In this document: positions 36,887 to 45,802 of the stretch, in pieces | Numbering within the stretch: position 1 is the stretch's first letter | Layout of the letters: the number at the start of each line of letters is the position of its first letter | Virus record (IMG/VR): IMGVR_UViG_3300044819_000092 | Span: 1-62,482 of that record | Reading direction: 5' to 3' (one strand) | Length of the DNA stretch: 62,482 nt | Origin: a virus | Made by a program: the position numbers and the translations under genes | Notes under the pieces: generated by a model | Told to the model about the DNA's origin: nothing | Databases searched by the model: none | The model's input: only the letters and a program-made list of their open reading frames with translations

Positions 36887-38379
36887 AGGGGCTGCCAGCT
36901 CATGGAGCTCGTGAGGGTGGAGCCGGCCGCGGGGACGGCGATCTCGTCCGGGGCGAGCGGGATGTTGGCGGCGGCGAGCGGCGGCCCGAGCAGCACGCCC
37001 TTGACGTCGGTCGCGCCAGCGTCGAGGATGGCCTGCTCGAGCTCGGCCAGGCGGACCACGCCGCCGATCCCGACCGTGCCGAGGTAGAGCTGCCACAGGC
37101 GATCCGCCTCCTGCTGGACGGCCGCGAGCTTGGTCCGGGGGACGGAAGCGACGCCCGCCTCGGCGATGTAGCGGGGCCTGGCGCTCGAGCAGAGGACCGC
37201 CTCGGCCGGGCTGCCCGAGCCGAGCGTGGCCGGTCGAGGAACTCCGCGGTACCCTTTCAGCCTGGCACTCACGTAATCTTGGACGGCGATCTGGGCCCGA
37301 GGGGAAGCGGGCCCAGTCGCGCTCGCGATGCGCACGAGGATCGCGCCCGGCGTGTTCGGATCGGCGTCGACCTTGACCTGCACCACCTCCGGCGAGGCCT
37401 GGTGACACCAGAGCCGCACGAGGCCCTCGGTCGGGACGTCGCTGAGGCTCGACCACTGGTCCTTGCAGCGGGCCCGGAGGGCCGAGTCGGTCTCCTCGTC
37501 CGCCCCACGCTGCAGGATCGGATCGCCCACGAGCATGGTGAAGATGTCGCCGGCGATGAACGACGGGGGGGCCGCGTTCTTGAAGAAGATGATCGAGGTG
37601 TAACCCGACCACGAGGCCGGGATGGGCGCTGCAATCGGCGAGCGGTAACCCGGGGCCCAGGTGAGCCCGCCGTCGAGCGAATACTCGTAGTCGATGGCGC
37701 CAGCCTCGCCCGTGGTGAGGATCCGGATCCGGATGGAGCCGTAGGGTGGGGGCCCTTTGCCTGGGCGCCAGTAGCCGGGGAGTGGCGGGGCATTGATGGT
37801 GCCCGAGGACGTCCCGAGCAGGCTCGTGGGGGTGAAGTCCGAGGGCCGGGCGTTGAGGCCACTCAGGCCCGCCGGCGCCGTCACCATCCTCGAGATCTGC
37901 CCCTCGGTGTCGGCGTAGGCGCTCCCGGGCTCCTCAGCCTGGAAGGTGACGTCCGCGGGGACGCCGGGCACGAGGATCACGTCCTCGATGGAGACGTAAC
38001 GGTTGCCGCCCGCGCCAGCAATCCAGAGATCCCCGGCGTTGAACGAGGCGCTCACGGTGGACGTCAAGCGGATGTTCTGGAGGGTGTACGTCGCCGGCGA
38101 CCGGCTGATCTGGTAGCGGCTCTGTGCGTACGCCGAGAGGGCATCACCGCGGCCAAGGTCGAGGAACCTGGCCTCCGCCATGGCCACGAGCCTGGGGCCG
38201 ACGAGGTTGGCGAGACCCCCGGCCACCATCTCGACCACCGACAGTTCGACGCCGCCGGACGCCGCCGGAGCCCAGTCGGCCACCGGGAGCCCCGCGGCGA
38301 GCAGGGCCGCGGACAGGCGCGCGGAGATGTCGGAGCTGAGTTGCTGGGTGCGCAGCTCGGCCAGCGTGTAGGACGGCAC
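36883..38379 (-). CDS. Baseplate J-like protein (first of two)
   Basis: In this 498-residue protein, RFLDLGRGDALSAYAQSRY, the VPGVPADVTFQAEEPGSAYA strand, EETDSALRARCKDQWSSLSD and LWCHQASPEVVQVKVDADP follow the same J-type layout as the gene downstream. There is an inserted ~110-residue beta domain (about 195-285, YGSIRIRILTTGEAGAID onward). First gene of a late unit, with the GAGCCCGAAGTTGG motif 31 bases upstream. Two different J proteins in one phage is unusual. Confidence 0.75.
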   Translation of the reverse strand: MPSYTLAELRTQQLSSDISARLSAALLAAGLPVADWAPAASGGVELSVVEMVAGGLANLVGPRLVAMAEARFLDLGRGDALSAYAQSRYQISRSPATYTLQNIRLTSTVSASFNAGDLWIAGAGGNRYVSIEDVILVPGVPADVTFQAEEPGSAYADTEGQISRMVTAPAGLSGLNARPSDFTPTSLLGTSSGTINAPPLPGYWRPGKGPPPYGSIRIRILTTGEAGAIDYEYSLDGGLTWAPGYRSPIAAPIPASWSGYTSIIFFKNAAPPSFIAGDIFTMLVGDPILQRGADEETDSALRARCKDQWSSLSDVPTEGLVRLWCHQASPEVVQVKVDADPNTPGAILVRIASATGPASPRAQIAVQDYVSARLKGYRGVPRPATLGSGSPAEAVLCSSARPRYIAEAGVASVPRTKLAAVQQEADRLWQLYLGTVGIGGVVRLAELEQAILDAGATDVKGVLLGPPLAAANIPLAPDEIAVPAAGSTLTSSMSWQPL

Positions 38380-38410
38380 ACGCCAATGGTGCGCTCACCT
38401 CGCCCTCGGG

Positions 38411-38424
38411 CCAACTTCGGGCTC
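38411..38424 (-). promoter_or_regulatory. Late-promoter-like motif, variant, site 4 (GAGCCCGAAGTTGG)
   Basis: Identical to site 3 and 31 bases before the ATG at 38379. It overlaps the stop region of no gene; the previous gene ends at 38427. Confidence 0.5.
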
Positions 38425-38426
38425 GG

Positions 38427-39584
38427 TCAGCCGAACCGCATGAAGAAGGCCGGCATGGTGTGGCTCCCCGCTATGAGCTTGGTCGGGCTCGAGGTCGGGA
38501 AGCTGGACGGTAGCGTCCCATCGTAGGTGCGGGCAGCCTGCCAGCCGATGATGGGATCGGTCAAGAGATCCGAGCCGATGCCCATGATCTGCATGGTGTC
38601 TGGCGGTGGCAGGCCTCCAAGGTTGATGTTGAAGCCGGTGTTATCGCAGGTGTGGACGATCCACAGCATGGTGCCGGCGGTGATGGCGAGGTTGCAGGCC
38701 CAGCCGGTGATCCCGCTCGGAAGGGGATTCTGCTCGGCCATCTCGGCCAGCTTGGCCCCGGGGAAGACGAGCCCGTCGCCGAGGTTCGAGCAGATGCCGA
38801 GCTTGTACCTCGTCGCTGCCACCCCGACCTGGTTCTTGATGAGGATCGCCTTGAGCGTACAGTCCTTCGGGAAGACGTGCGGGAAGGCGTTCAAGACGTT
38901 GATGGGATCGGTCGCTCCACCGTTGACGCCCCACCCGTACCAGTTGCCGACCATGCCCCACGGGTAGACGAGATCGAAGGTGCCGAACGACGTCGAGCCC
39001 GGCACGCCTGCGCGCATGACCTTGGTGTCGAAGACCTGATCGGCCGGAGGGGTGGGCGGGGGAGCGGCGGGCGCGGACGCACCCGCGGTGCTGGCATAGA
39101 TCACGGTGACGGCGTTGCCCGCGCGCGCGCCCGTGGCGCCCGTGGCGCTGGCGGTGGGGAGCGCCTGGCCGTCGAGGGTGAGGATCTCGACCGTCACCTC
39201 GCTGGCGCGCAGCACGAGATCGAACGGGCCCGCAGCCGACTCGAGCTCGAGGTCGATGGTCAGCTGGTTCGCGGTGCTGTCGAAGGCGAGGTTCGCGGTG
39301 ACCGCCTGGACCCTCTCGTCCTTCTCGCACTCGGCGATGATGGACCCGCGCGCCTCCGACAGCTCGGCCGCCGACAGCTCGGCGTTGAGCAAGTCCATCA
39401 GGCTGTAGCCGTAGCTCGCGTCGTAAAAGAGGCCTCCTCGGGTGGTGGTGAGCCGGCGGTAGATCGCCATCGCGAGGTTGCTCTTGCCCGAGGCGACGCC
39501 CCACGCGGGCGCCAGATCGTCCGTTAGGGCGACGTCTGTCCCGAGATCGTCGGGCGCAAGCGGCGGGAGGGTCGCGGACATCAT
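38427..39584 (-). CDS. Baseplate wedge gp25-like protein with C-terminal extension
   Basis: In this 385-residue protein, residues about 10-125 (VALTDDLAPAWGVASGKSNL, YRRLTTTRGGLFYDASYGY, ECEKDERVQAVTAN) fit the GPW/gp25-like wedge family (Mu gp46 position). A Thr/Ala/Pro linker then leads to a ~210-residue beta-rich domain (GTFDLVYPWGMVGNWYGWGV) not normally present, which may be a decoration or carbohydrate-binding part. Start chosen by AGGAG before the ATG. Confidence 0.7.
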   Translation of the reverse strand: MMSATLPPLAPDDLGTDVALTDDLAPAWGVASGKSNLAMAIYRRLTTTRGGLFYDASYGYSLMDLLNAELSAAELSEARGSIIAECEKDERVQAVTANLAFDSTANQLTIDLELESAAGPFDLVLRASEVTVEILTLDGQALPTASATGATGARAGNAVTVIYASTAGASAPAAPPPTPPADQVFDTKVMRAGVPGSTSFGTFDLVYPWGMVGNWYGWGVNGGATDPINVLNAFPHVFPKDCTLKAILIKNQVGVAATRYKLGICSNLGDGLVFPGAKLAEMAEQNPLPSGITGWACNLAITAGTMLWIVHTCDNTGFNINLGGLPPPDTMQIMGIGSDLLTDPIIGWQAARTYDGTLPSSFPTSSPTKLIAGSHTMPAFFMRFG

Positions 39585-40795
39585 GAGCTCCTGACGGTTG
39601 AGGACAGGTACTTCGGCGCCGCGCCCTCGAAGGTCCCGACCCCGGTGGCGACGTCGGCCACTGCCGTGGCGGCGCTCGAGTTGCCGAGGGCGGCCACGGC
39701 GATCCCGAGCTTGGCGATGGCGGTGGCCATCAGGGTGAGGAACGCATCCTCGGCCGCCCGGTAGGTGGCGCCGAGGATGACAGGCTCCGCGCCTGCGTCC
39801 GAGCCGAGGACGACGGCGTCCCCCAGGAGCTCGACCCGGCTCGCGGCCACCTCGCCCGAGAACCCGAAGGCGTAAGGGGAGGTCGGATCCCCGCCCGACC
39901 ACCCCACGAGGACCTGGCCGCCGGGCTTGACCTGCACCTTCCACCCGGGCAGGCCCCCGAGCAGCGGCACCTTGGCCATGCTCGGCAGCCGCAGATCGAG
40001 GGGACGGACGTCGATGGTGCTCCCGCTCTGGGCCACCACGGTCCCGAGGTAGCAGGCCAGGTAGTCGATGGGCGCCTGCGCCGCCTTCACCGCGCCCCGC
40101 AGGGCCGCCTTGAGCCGGTCGCCCCTGCCGCCCTCGTCGAACCAGACCGAGGTCCGCACCTCCGGATCGGCGATCTTGTGCTCGACGTACGAGACCGGCC
40201 GCGAGCCGAGCTTGGTGCCGGGCATGAGGAGCGGCAGCTCGACCCCGAGCAGGGCCTCGGCCCGGGCGGGGTTCTCGGTCAGCACCTGGTAGTCGTCGAC
40301 CGCGAGGCCCGAGTCGGGCCAGCGCTCCATCCCGATCCAGACCGTCCCGTCCGGCAGCACGCGCCAGGTGGCGTCGGGAGCGACCGATTCGAGCAGCTGC
40401 GTGATGAGCCGGCCCGTGGGGAGCGCGGCGGAGGTCCAGGCGTCGACCTGGCGCTTGAGGATTCCGGCGACGTCGGCCGTGGCGGACAGCCGCTCGCCCG
40501 CGCCGGTGAGGAGATCCGACAAGACAATCTTGAGCGAGATGCCGGTGTAGTGCTTGGGCTTGGCGATCCTCCGCAGGCCGCCCTTGCCCCCGACGATGCG
40601 CAAGCGGGCGGAGTCCTGCCAGTTGCCGCCGGTCTGCACCGTTCCATGCAGGACGAGCCGGTCATCGCCCACGGTCAGGATCACGGCGCCGGTGATGTCG
40701 TCGGGGGAATCGACGTGGACATCCGCGTGCCAGATGCCGGTTCGCGGGAAGCTCAGCACCGCGTCGATGACGTGCCGACCGTTGAGGGTCAGCAT
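39581..40795 (-). CDS. Baseplate hub/spike protein
   Basis: In this 404-residue protein, the N-terminal half (ADVHVDSPDDITGAVILTVG, ISLKIVLSDLLTGAGERL) looks like the hub (gpD/Mu gp44-45 class). Residues about 255-320 (VVAQSGSTIDVRPLDLRLPS, PGGQVLVGWSGGDPTSPY) form an OB-like barrel as in gpV/Mu gp45, and a helical tail closes it. Hub and barrel appear combined in one chain. Confidence 0.65.
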   Translation of the reverse strand: MLTLNGRHVIDAVLSFPRTGIWHADVHVDSPDDITGAVILTVGDDRLVLHGTVQTGGNWQDSARLRIVGGKGGLRRIAKPKHYTGISLKIVLSDLLTGAGERLSATADVAGILKRQVDAWTSAALPTGRLITQLLESVAPDATWRVLPDGTVWIGMERWPDSGLAVDDYQVLTENPARAEALLGVELPLLMPGTKLGSRPVSYVEHKIADPEVRTSVWFDEGGRGDRLKAALRGAVKAAQAPIDYLACYLGTVVAQSGSTIDVRPLDLRLPSMAKVPLLGGLPGWKVQVKPGGQVLVGWSGGDPTSPYAFGFSGEVAASRVELLGDAVVLGSDAGAEPVILGATYRAAEDAFLTLMATAIAKLGIAVAALGNSSAATAVADVATGVGTFEGAAPKYLSSTVRSS

Positions 40796-41479
40796 CTAGG
40801 CTTTGCCCTCGGCCGGGCGAGCCTTCGGCCCGTGCGGCCCGGTCTCGCCCTTCTCGCCCGAGGGCTTGGCCGGGGTTCCGTTGACGGGGGTGAAGAGCGC
40901 CTCGGCCTCACCCTTCTTCACGAGCACCGGATCCACGACCACCTTCGAGACCGTCTGGGTCTTCGAGTGCTTGCCCGCGGGGACGTTCTCGATGCACTTG
41001 AACTGCACGATCTTCGACCCCTCGAACTTGCCCGCCTGGGGATAGGTCACCGCCTGGACCACGCAGGAGTGGACCCCGAGGAGCTGGAGCGCAGGGTGGG
41101 AAACGTCGAAGGCCAGGCTCTTCAACTTCGACCCTTTCTGCGCCCGTCGCCAGACGAGCGCGATGATCTTCTGCAGCACCGTCCACTGCTGCTCGGTCCA
41201 GACGGTGCAGGAGATCTCGAACTTGCCCGGCTTGTACCCCTTGACGGTGATGGTGGAGCCGTCGGCCCCGTCCGGCTTCTTCATGTCGACGCCGATCTCG
41301 GTGAGACCGTTCGCCACCTCGCAGAGCCCCGGCAGGCGCTTCCCTGCCATCCACGCCGTGTCCCACGGGTGATCCGAGTAGAGCGCATTGAGGAGCCGCG
41401 GGGCCTCGTCCTTCCGGCCGCTCGCGGGGAGCATCTCCCCGTCTTGGACGCCGGAGTCCCAGAACGCGACGCCACCCAT
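40796..41479 (-). CDS. Tail/baseplate protein downstream of the tape measure
   Basis: In this 227-residue protein, YKPGKFEISCTVWTEQQWTV, FDVSHPALQLLGVHSCVVQA and FEGSKIVQFKCIENVPAG suggest a beta-rich tail-tube initiator or LysM-hub type protein. The C-terminal ~40 residues are a Gly/Pro/Lys tail. The position between tape measure and hub fits Mu gp43. Identification by position mainly. Confidence 0.6.
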   Translation of the reverse strand: MGGVAFWDSGVQDGEMLPASGRKDEAPRLLNALYSDHPWDTAWMAGKRLPGLCEVANGLTEIGVDMKKPDGADGSTITVKGYKPGKFEISCTVWTEQQWTVLQKIIALVWRRAQKGSKLKSLAFDVSHPALQLLGVHSCVVQAVTYPQAGKFEGSKIVQFKCIENVPAGKHSKTQTVSKVVVDPVLVKKGEAEALFTPVNGTPAKPSGEKGETGPHGPKARPAEGKA

Positions 41480-43314
41480 CAGGCCCCTGCCTCGGCGCCC
41501 GCCTGCTCGAGCGCGTTGATGAGCATGGGCAGCACGATCTCGCGGATCTGCTCGCCGATCTCCCGCCCCGTCTCCTCCGCGCTTTGCCCCGGGTGGGCGG
41601 TGACGGTGACCGGGATGCTGATGCTGACCTGGCCGCCGCCGAGCCCGCCGCCCGCCCCGGCCCCGCCTGGCGTGGGGACCGCGAAGGCCCCCTTCATCAC
41701 GTCATCGATCGCCCCCTGGCTCTTCTCGATCCCGGAGACGAACCCCTCGCCTGTGTTCCTGCCGAGCTCCTCGAACACCCGCGATGGAGAGTGGGCGTCG
41801 ATCTTCGAGGACATGGCGTCGATGGACACGTCTCCGAGCGCGCTCGAGGAGTCCGCCACGCTCGACATGTTCGACTCGATGCCGGTCGACATCCCGTCCG
41901 CCACCGCCTTGCCCGCTTCCTCGGAGCCCTTGCCAAAGCGGGCCTTGTACCAGGCGGGGTTGAAGAGGGTGTCGTTCATGAACCCCACCGGGGTGTGCAC
42001 GTTCATGAAGTCCACGGTGCTGCCGAGGGCCCCCTCGTGCTTCTGCTGCGACGGCAGCTCTCCCCTCGCCTGCATCCCGCCCATGACAGAGCTGCTCTTC
42101 TTCATCTGGTCCACCGCGAAGCCGGCCGGGGTGAAGTCGTGGATGAGCTTCGCTGCGAACTTCAACCCTTCGATCATCTGGAGGATGGCATCGACGGTGG
42201 GCTTGATCATGCTCGTCATGGCCTGGAAGGCGGGGACGATGTCGTCCTTGATGGTGTCGGCCACCGCCACGAAGTCGATGCGGGCGATGGCATTCACGAT
42301 GTCGATGACGGCTCCCTCGAGCGACTTGAAGATCATCTCCCCCCGCGGGCTGCTCGGATCGAGGGCGTCGAAGATCTCGGACAGCTTGGTCTTGAAGATC
42401 TCGAAGGCCGGCGACCCCGCGAACTTCTCGAAGTAGAGCTCAGGCAGGCTGGCCAGGTTCTTGAGCTTGGCGTTCATGGTGCCGCCCGCCTGGACCGCCA
42501 TGTCCCCGAGGACCCCATCCGCCCCGGCGATCATCGACAGGAGCTGATCCTTGGTGACCTCGGTCTTCTCGAGTTGCTTGTGCGCCTTCTCGTCGCTGAG
42601 GCCCGCGAACCCCGGCAGCTGCTTGATCTGGTCGATGCCGAGGTTGAGGCCCATGAGCTGCCGACCGCTCACGTGTCCCGAGAGCTGGGCCCGCCGCAGG
42701 GCCTCCATGGCCGCGCCGGCGTCCCCGCCCTTCGCCGCGACGTCCATGCCGGCGGCCATGAACTTGTCCAGATCCTTCATCTGGACGCCGGCGTTGAGCA
42801 GGCTCGAGGCCCACCCCTTCAACTGGTCCTGCGTGAACTCGGTCTTGGAGCCGATCTTCTCGATCCATTCGAGGACCTCCTTGCTCCCTTCCTCCCCGAC
42901 CGTGAGCTTGAGCGCCAGGCCCATCCGCTCGGCCGCGGCGGCGGTGTGCAGGATCTCGCTGCCGAGCTCCTGGATCTTCTCGATCCCCTCCTTCACGAGC
43001 TCGAACGCGAGGACCGCCCCGATGGCCTCGCCGAATTCGTGGAGCTGATGCTTCACATCGTGGACGGCCTCGCCCACCCCCTCTATCTCGTGCTTGTGCT
43101 TGTGAGCGGACTCGGAGGCGTGAGCCGACGCGGCTGCGTGCCCGTGCGTGGCCTTGGTCAATTCGTGCGTCGATCCCGAGAGCCCCTCGGTCGCATGGTG
43201 GAGCTTGCTCGTGCTGTCGATCGCGGCGTCTAGCTTCTTGACCCCGTCGTCGACCCCGGCGAGCTTCGCATCGACCGACCACTCGTATGAGATGCCGTCG
43301 CCGCCGCTAGCCAT
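41479..43314 (-). CDS. Tail tape measure protein
   Basis: This 611-residue, long helical protein has coiled-coil and His/Ala-rich segments (THGHAAASAHASESAHKHKH), hydrophobic stretches (FGEAIGAVLAFELVKEGIEK) and a C-terminal IDAHSPSRVFEELGRNTGEG block that is common at tape-measure ends. It sets tail length; at about 1.5 A per residue it would give a tail near 90 nm. Follows the frameshifting chaperone gene as in most tailed phages. Confidence 0.85.
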   Translation of the reverse strand: MASGGDGISYEWSVDAKLAGVDDGVKKLDAAIDSTSKLHHATEGLSGSTHELTKATHGHAAASAHASESAHKHKHEIEGVGEAVHDVKHQLHEFGEAIGAVLAFELVKEGIEKIQELGSEILHTAAAAERMGLALKLTVGEEGSKEVLEWIEKIGSKTEFTQDQLKGWASSLLNAGVQMKDLDKFMAAGMDVAAKGGDAGAAMEALRRAQLSGHVSGRQLMGLNLGIDQIKQLPGFAGLSDEKAHKQLEKTEVTKDQLLSMIAGADGVLGDMAVQAGGTMNAKLKNLASLPELYFEKFAGSPAFEIFKTKLSEIFDALDPSSPRGEMIFKSLEGAVIDIVNAIARIDFVAVADTIKDDIVPAFQAMTSMIKPTVDAILQMIEGLKFAAKLIHDFTPAGFAVDQMKKSSSVMGGMQARGELPSQQKHEGALGSTVDFMNVHTPVGFMNDTLFNPAWYKARFGKGSEEAGKAVADGMSTGIESNMSSVADSSSALGDVSIDAMSSKIDAHSPSRVFEELGRNTGEGFVSGIEKSQGAIDDVMKGAFAVPTPGGAGAGGGLGGGQVSISIPVTVTAHPGQSAEETGREIGEQIREIVLPMLINALEQAGAEAGA

Positions 43315-43317
43315 GGC

Positions 43318-43823
43318 CTACTTCTTGACGAGGAAGTCCCGGACGGTCCGCAGGCACGCCAGGCCCTCGCCGATGAGGAGCCAGCCGACGTCCGACTCGA
43401 CCGACACCTCGCCTGTCTGCACCTCGTGGACCACCGCCCGGAGCGCCTCCGATGAGCTGACGAGATTTCGCTGGGCCTCGCGAAACCCCGTCAGAGTTTT
43501 CGGTGGGTGGCCTGGCGGCTGGCGCCGCCGATTTCGATGATCTCGCCGGCGACGACGTTGACGAGCCCGGGATACTGGTCGAGGAGCGCCTCTCGCTCCT
43601 CGCCCCGCTCGGGCCACAGGACGCAGGCCTGGAAGAGGACGTCATCGGCGGTGACCTTCTCGCCCTCGCTCGAGATCTTGGCCCGGTAGATGTTCCAGAC
43701 ACCGCGGGACGGGCCCCGGACGATGAAGTCGTGAGGCAGGCTCGGGTGTTCGACGAGCTCGATCTCGATCCCGGGGTTCGCCGCCTTGACCTTGGCGATG
43801 TCGGCGGCAGTGGCTTTGGGCAT
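43318..43823 (-). CDS. Predicted -1 frameshift fusion of the tail assembly chaperone
   Basis: The 43491 frame (110 residues) ends QATHRKL. At CGA-AAA-CTC-TGA a one-base backward slip on the run of four A residues (43497-43500) gives ...RK then TLTGFREAQRNL... for another ~58 residues to a stop at 43318. The downstream frame has no start codon near its beginning but codes for a sensible domain (VSSSEALRAVVHEVQTGEVS, GWLLIGEGLACL). This is the classic G/GT arrangement directly before the tape measure gene. Both short and long products are expected. Confidence 0.65.
43491..43823 (-). CDS. Tail assembly chaperone (short product)
   Basis: In this 110-residue protein, IVRGPSRGVWNIYRAKISSE, VLFQACVLWPERGEEREALL and LVNVVAGEIIEIGG match the layout of phage tail assembly chaperones (P2 gpE/Mu gp41 class). 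It should coat the tape measure before tube assembly. First gene of a late unit; the TATTTGAGG motif lies 30 bases upstream. Confidence 0.75.
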   Translation of the reverse strand: MPKATAADIAKVKAANPGIEIELVEHPSLPHDFIVRGPSRGVWNIYRAKISSEGEKVTADDVLFQACVLWPERGEEREALLDQYPGLVNVVAGEIIEIGGASRQATHRKL

Positions 43824-43853
43824 GGCACCGAAGTTAGGCTCCGGCTAGCCGGT

Positions 43854-43867
43854 CCTCAAATACTCGG
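43854..43867 (-). promoter_or_regulatory. Late-promoter-like motif, site 5 (CCGAGTATTTGAGG)
   Basis: Ends 30 bases before the chaperone ATG at 43823. The TGA inside it is also the stop codon of the tube gene (SI-stop), and GGCTAGCC follows at 43843-43850. Confidence 0.55.
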
Positions 43868-44371
43868 GCCGATTGCGATGCGCTCGAACGTCGAGGAGAC
43901 GTCGTCCTCGAGGATGTCCATGACGGACAGGGTGAGGCTCCGGGCGAGCTGATCGTCATTGTCGGAGATGGCCTGCTTGGCCGAGAGGATCTGGGCCCCG
44001 ACGAGGCTGACGAGCTGGAACCCTGGCCCCATCGACGGCTCGAAATAGGTGATGGTGATGAGCGACGAAACCTCGCTCCAGGACTGCAGGAACGGGCCGC
44101 CCGAGGCGAGCAGGAAGGTCCGGAGGAAGGACCAGTCCCGCTCGTAGATCGTGATGTCGCAGGGGAAGGTCACCTTGCCTCGGGTCCGCGCCTGGGGCTT
44201 CGAGCGCGAGCCGGTCGAGATGCCGGGGGCCCGCACCGACTCGAAGTTGATGGAGCTCCACCCGACGATGGGGATCGAGGCCCCGAAGCTCGACCACTTG
44301 ACGTCGACCGAGGTCCGGGACAGCTCGTGGCCATTGATCTTCGGGAACGGGACTGGCGGCGACATGGGCAT
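43856..44371 (-). CDS. Tail tube protein
   Basis: This 171-residue beta-rich protein (VKWSSFGASIPIVGWSSINF, KVTFPCDITIYERDWSFLRT, FQLVSLVGAQILSAKQ) lies directly after the sheath gene, as in Mu (gpM) and P2 (FII). Length normal for tube subunits. Identification by gene order plus character. Confidence 0.75.
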   Translation of the reverse strand: MPMSPPVPFPKINGHELSRTSVDVKWSSFGASIPIVGWSSINFESVRAPGISTGSRSKPQARTRGKVTFPCDITIYERDWSFLRTFLLASGGPFLQSWSEVSSLITITYFEPSMGPGFQLVSLVGAQILSAKQAISDNDDQLARSLTLSVMDILEDDVSSTFERIAIGPSI

Positions 44372-44383
44372 GGCGGGATCTCC

Positions 44384-45793
44384 TTACAGGGCCGGGTTTA
44401 TGAACCCGATGGTCGTCACGATCTGCTCGGCGTAGCCGAAGGGCAAGATCCCGATATCGACCGGGAACCGCTTGGTCGAGAGGATCGGCTCGGTCTTGCT
44501 GACCTGGACGGTCGCGTCCCGGGCGTTGCCGTCGAGGCCCCGCAGGATGTCCCCGCGGACCGCGCGTTCGACCGACGCCGCCTCGGGCGGGTAGATGAAG
44601 CCGGTCCCCTTGTCGACCGCCACGTCGCTGTTGAGGACGTTGAGGAGCGAGCCGTAGGCGTAGGAGCAGGCGATGTCCATGACCCGGCGGTTCATGACGT
44701 TCGAGTAGTCCGAGCCGTTCACGGCCATCATCTCGCCCCGGGTGATGTAAAAGCCCTGCTTCTTGACGAAGCTGCGCAGCGTGGTGAAGCGCTGGGCATC
44801 GAGGTAGGGCGTCGCGGTCTCGTTCCGGTAGAGCGACCTCACCCCCTTGAGCGGGCCCCTGACGACCTTGCCCGGGTGCTCCCTGGCGGGGATCTGCGAG
44901 AGCCGGGAGGCGACGGCCGTGCTGCAGTTGCGGCGGAGGGTCCAGCCGTTGAAGGAGGAGACGTGGCCGATGTCCCCGACGCAGACCATGGTTCGCTCGG
45001 AGACGAAGCTCGTGAACGCGCCCGAGATGGTCGGATCGTCGATCAGGGCCCCGGCCGAGTCGAGGGTCGGGCACTCGACGATCCCGAAGACGTACCGGAA
45101 GGCGGCTGCCGCCGCGACCATCTGGGCATCGACGATGCCTGCGAGGGCGGCAGCGCCGGCGGCGGTGGAGGCCTGGCCGATCACGTGGACGAATCCCCAG
45201 TCCGTCGGATCGGCCAGCAGCACGGCCAGGGCAGCGGTGACGGCGCCGGTCGAGAAGGCGGCCGGCGTGGTCGAGAAGGCGTAGGTGTCGCCGACGTTGA
45301 AGGTCCCGGCGAAGGTGAGCGTCACGAGGGTCCCCGGAATCACGTAGGCGCCTCCGGCGGGCACGAGCACCTGTCCCGAGGTGGTGTTCCCCCCATCGAC
45401 CGACCACGTGAAGAGCGCAGCCCCGAGGGCCCCCCCGGTGACGATGGTGACGACCACCTGATAGGCGTCGTAGGCCGAGGCCGAGCTCGAGCCGGCTACG
45501 GTCCCGGTGCCGGTTCCGGTGTGGGTCGTGGCCCCTACCGTCCCCGCCGTGCTGTGGGCAAGCGGCACGGCGAGGACGGTCCCACCCGCCACCGCCAGGG
45601 TGTCGAGTATTGCCTCAACCAGGGGCCCGGCGCCAAGGGTAGAAACCACGGTCGCCGGATCGGCGAACGAATAGAGCGTGTTGACGGTGCCGAGCGACGA
45701 GATCCCGAGCTTGCAGCAGACGTTGGCGCCAGACGCGGCCAGCTGGCGGAGCCCGTTCGGATTGATGGTGATGCTGATGCCTGGCAGTGCCAT
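44384..45793 (-). CDS. Contractile tail sheath protein
   Basis: This 469-residue protein starts MALPGISITINPNGLRQLAA. The C-terminal half carries typical sheath features (RTMVCVGDIGHVSSFNGWTL, LRSFVKKQGFYITRGEMM, NRRVMDIACSYAYGSLLNVL, and a final strand TTIGFINPAL that would clip to the neighbour). A Thr/Gly-rich insertion at about 90-200 is probably surface exposed. Its presence defines the phage as a myovirus. Confidence 0.82.
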   Translation of the reverse strand: MALPGISITINPNGLRQLAASGANVCCKLGISSLGTVNTLYSFADPATVVSTLGAGPLVEAILDTLAVAGGTVLAVPLAHSTAGTVGATTHTGTGTGTVAGSSSASAYDAYQVVVTIVTGGALGAALFTWSVDGGNTTSGQVLVPAGGAYVIPGTLVTLTFAGTFNVGDTYAFSTTPAAFSTGAVTAALAVLLADPTDWGFVHVIGQASTAAGAAALAGIVDAQMVAAAAAFRYVFGIVECPTLDSAGALIDDPTISGAFTSFVSERTMVCVGDIGHVSSFNGWTLRRNCSTAVASRLSQIPAREHPGKVVRGPLKGVRSLYRNETATPYLDAQRFTTLRSFVKKQGFYITRGEMMAVNGSDYSNVMNRRVMDIACSYAYGSLLNVLNSDVAVDKGTGFIYPPEAASVERAVRGDILRGLDGNARDATVQVSKTEPILSTKRFPVDIGILPFGYAEQIVTTIGFINPAL

Positions 45794-45802
45794 GGGTGTC
45801 CC

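Noticed and set aside
40178-42436. Long plus-strand frame opposite hub and tape measure genes, and a similar one at 52542-55715 opposite the fibre
   Set aside because: Same antisense effect. The 52542 frame is rich in Arg and Gly only because it reads the collagen repeat backwards.
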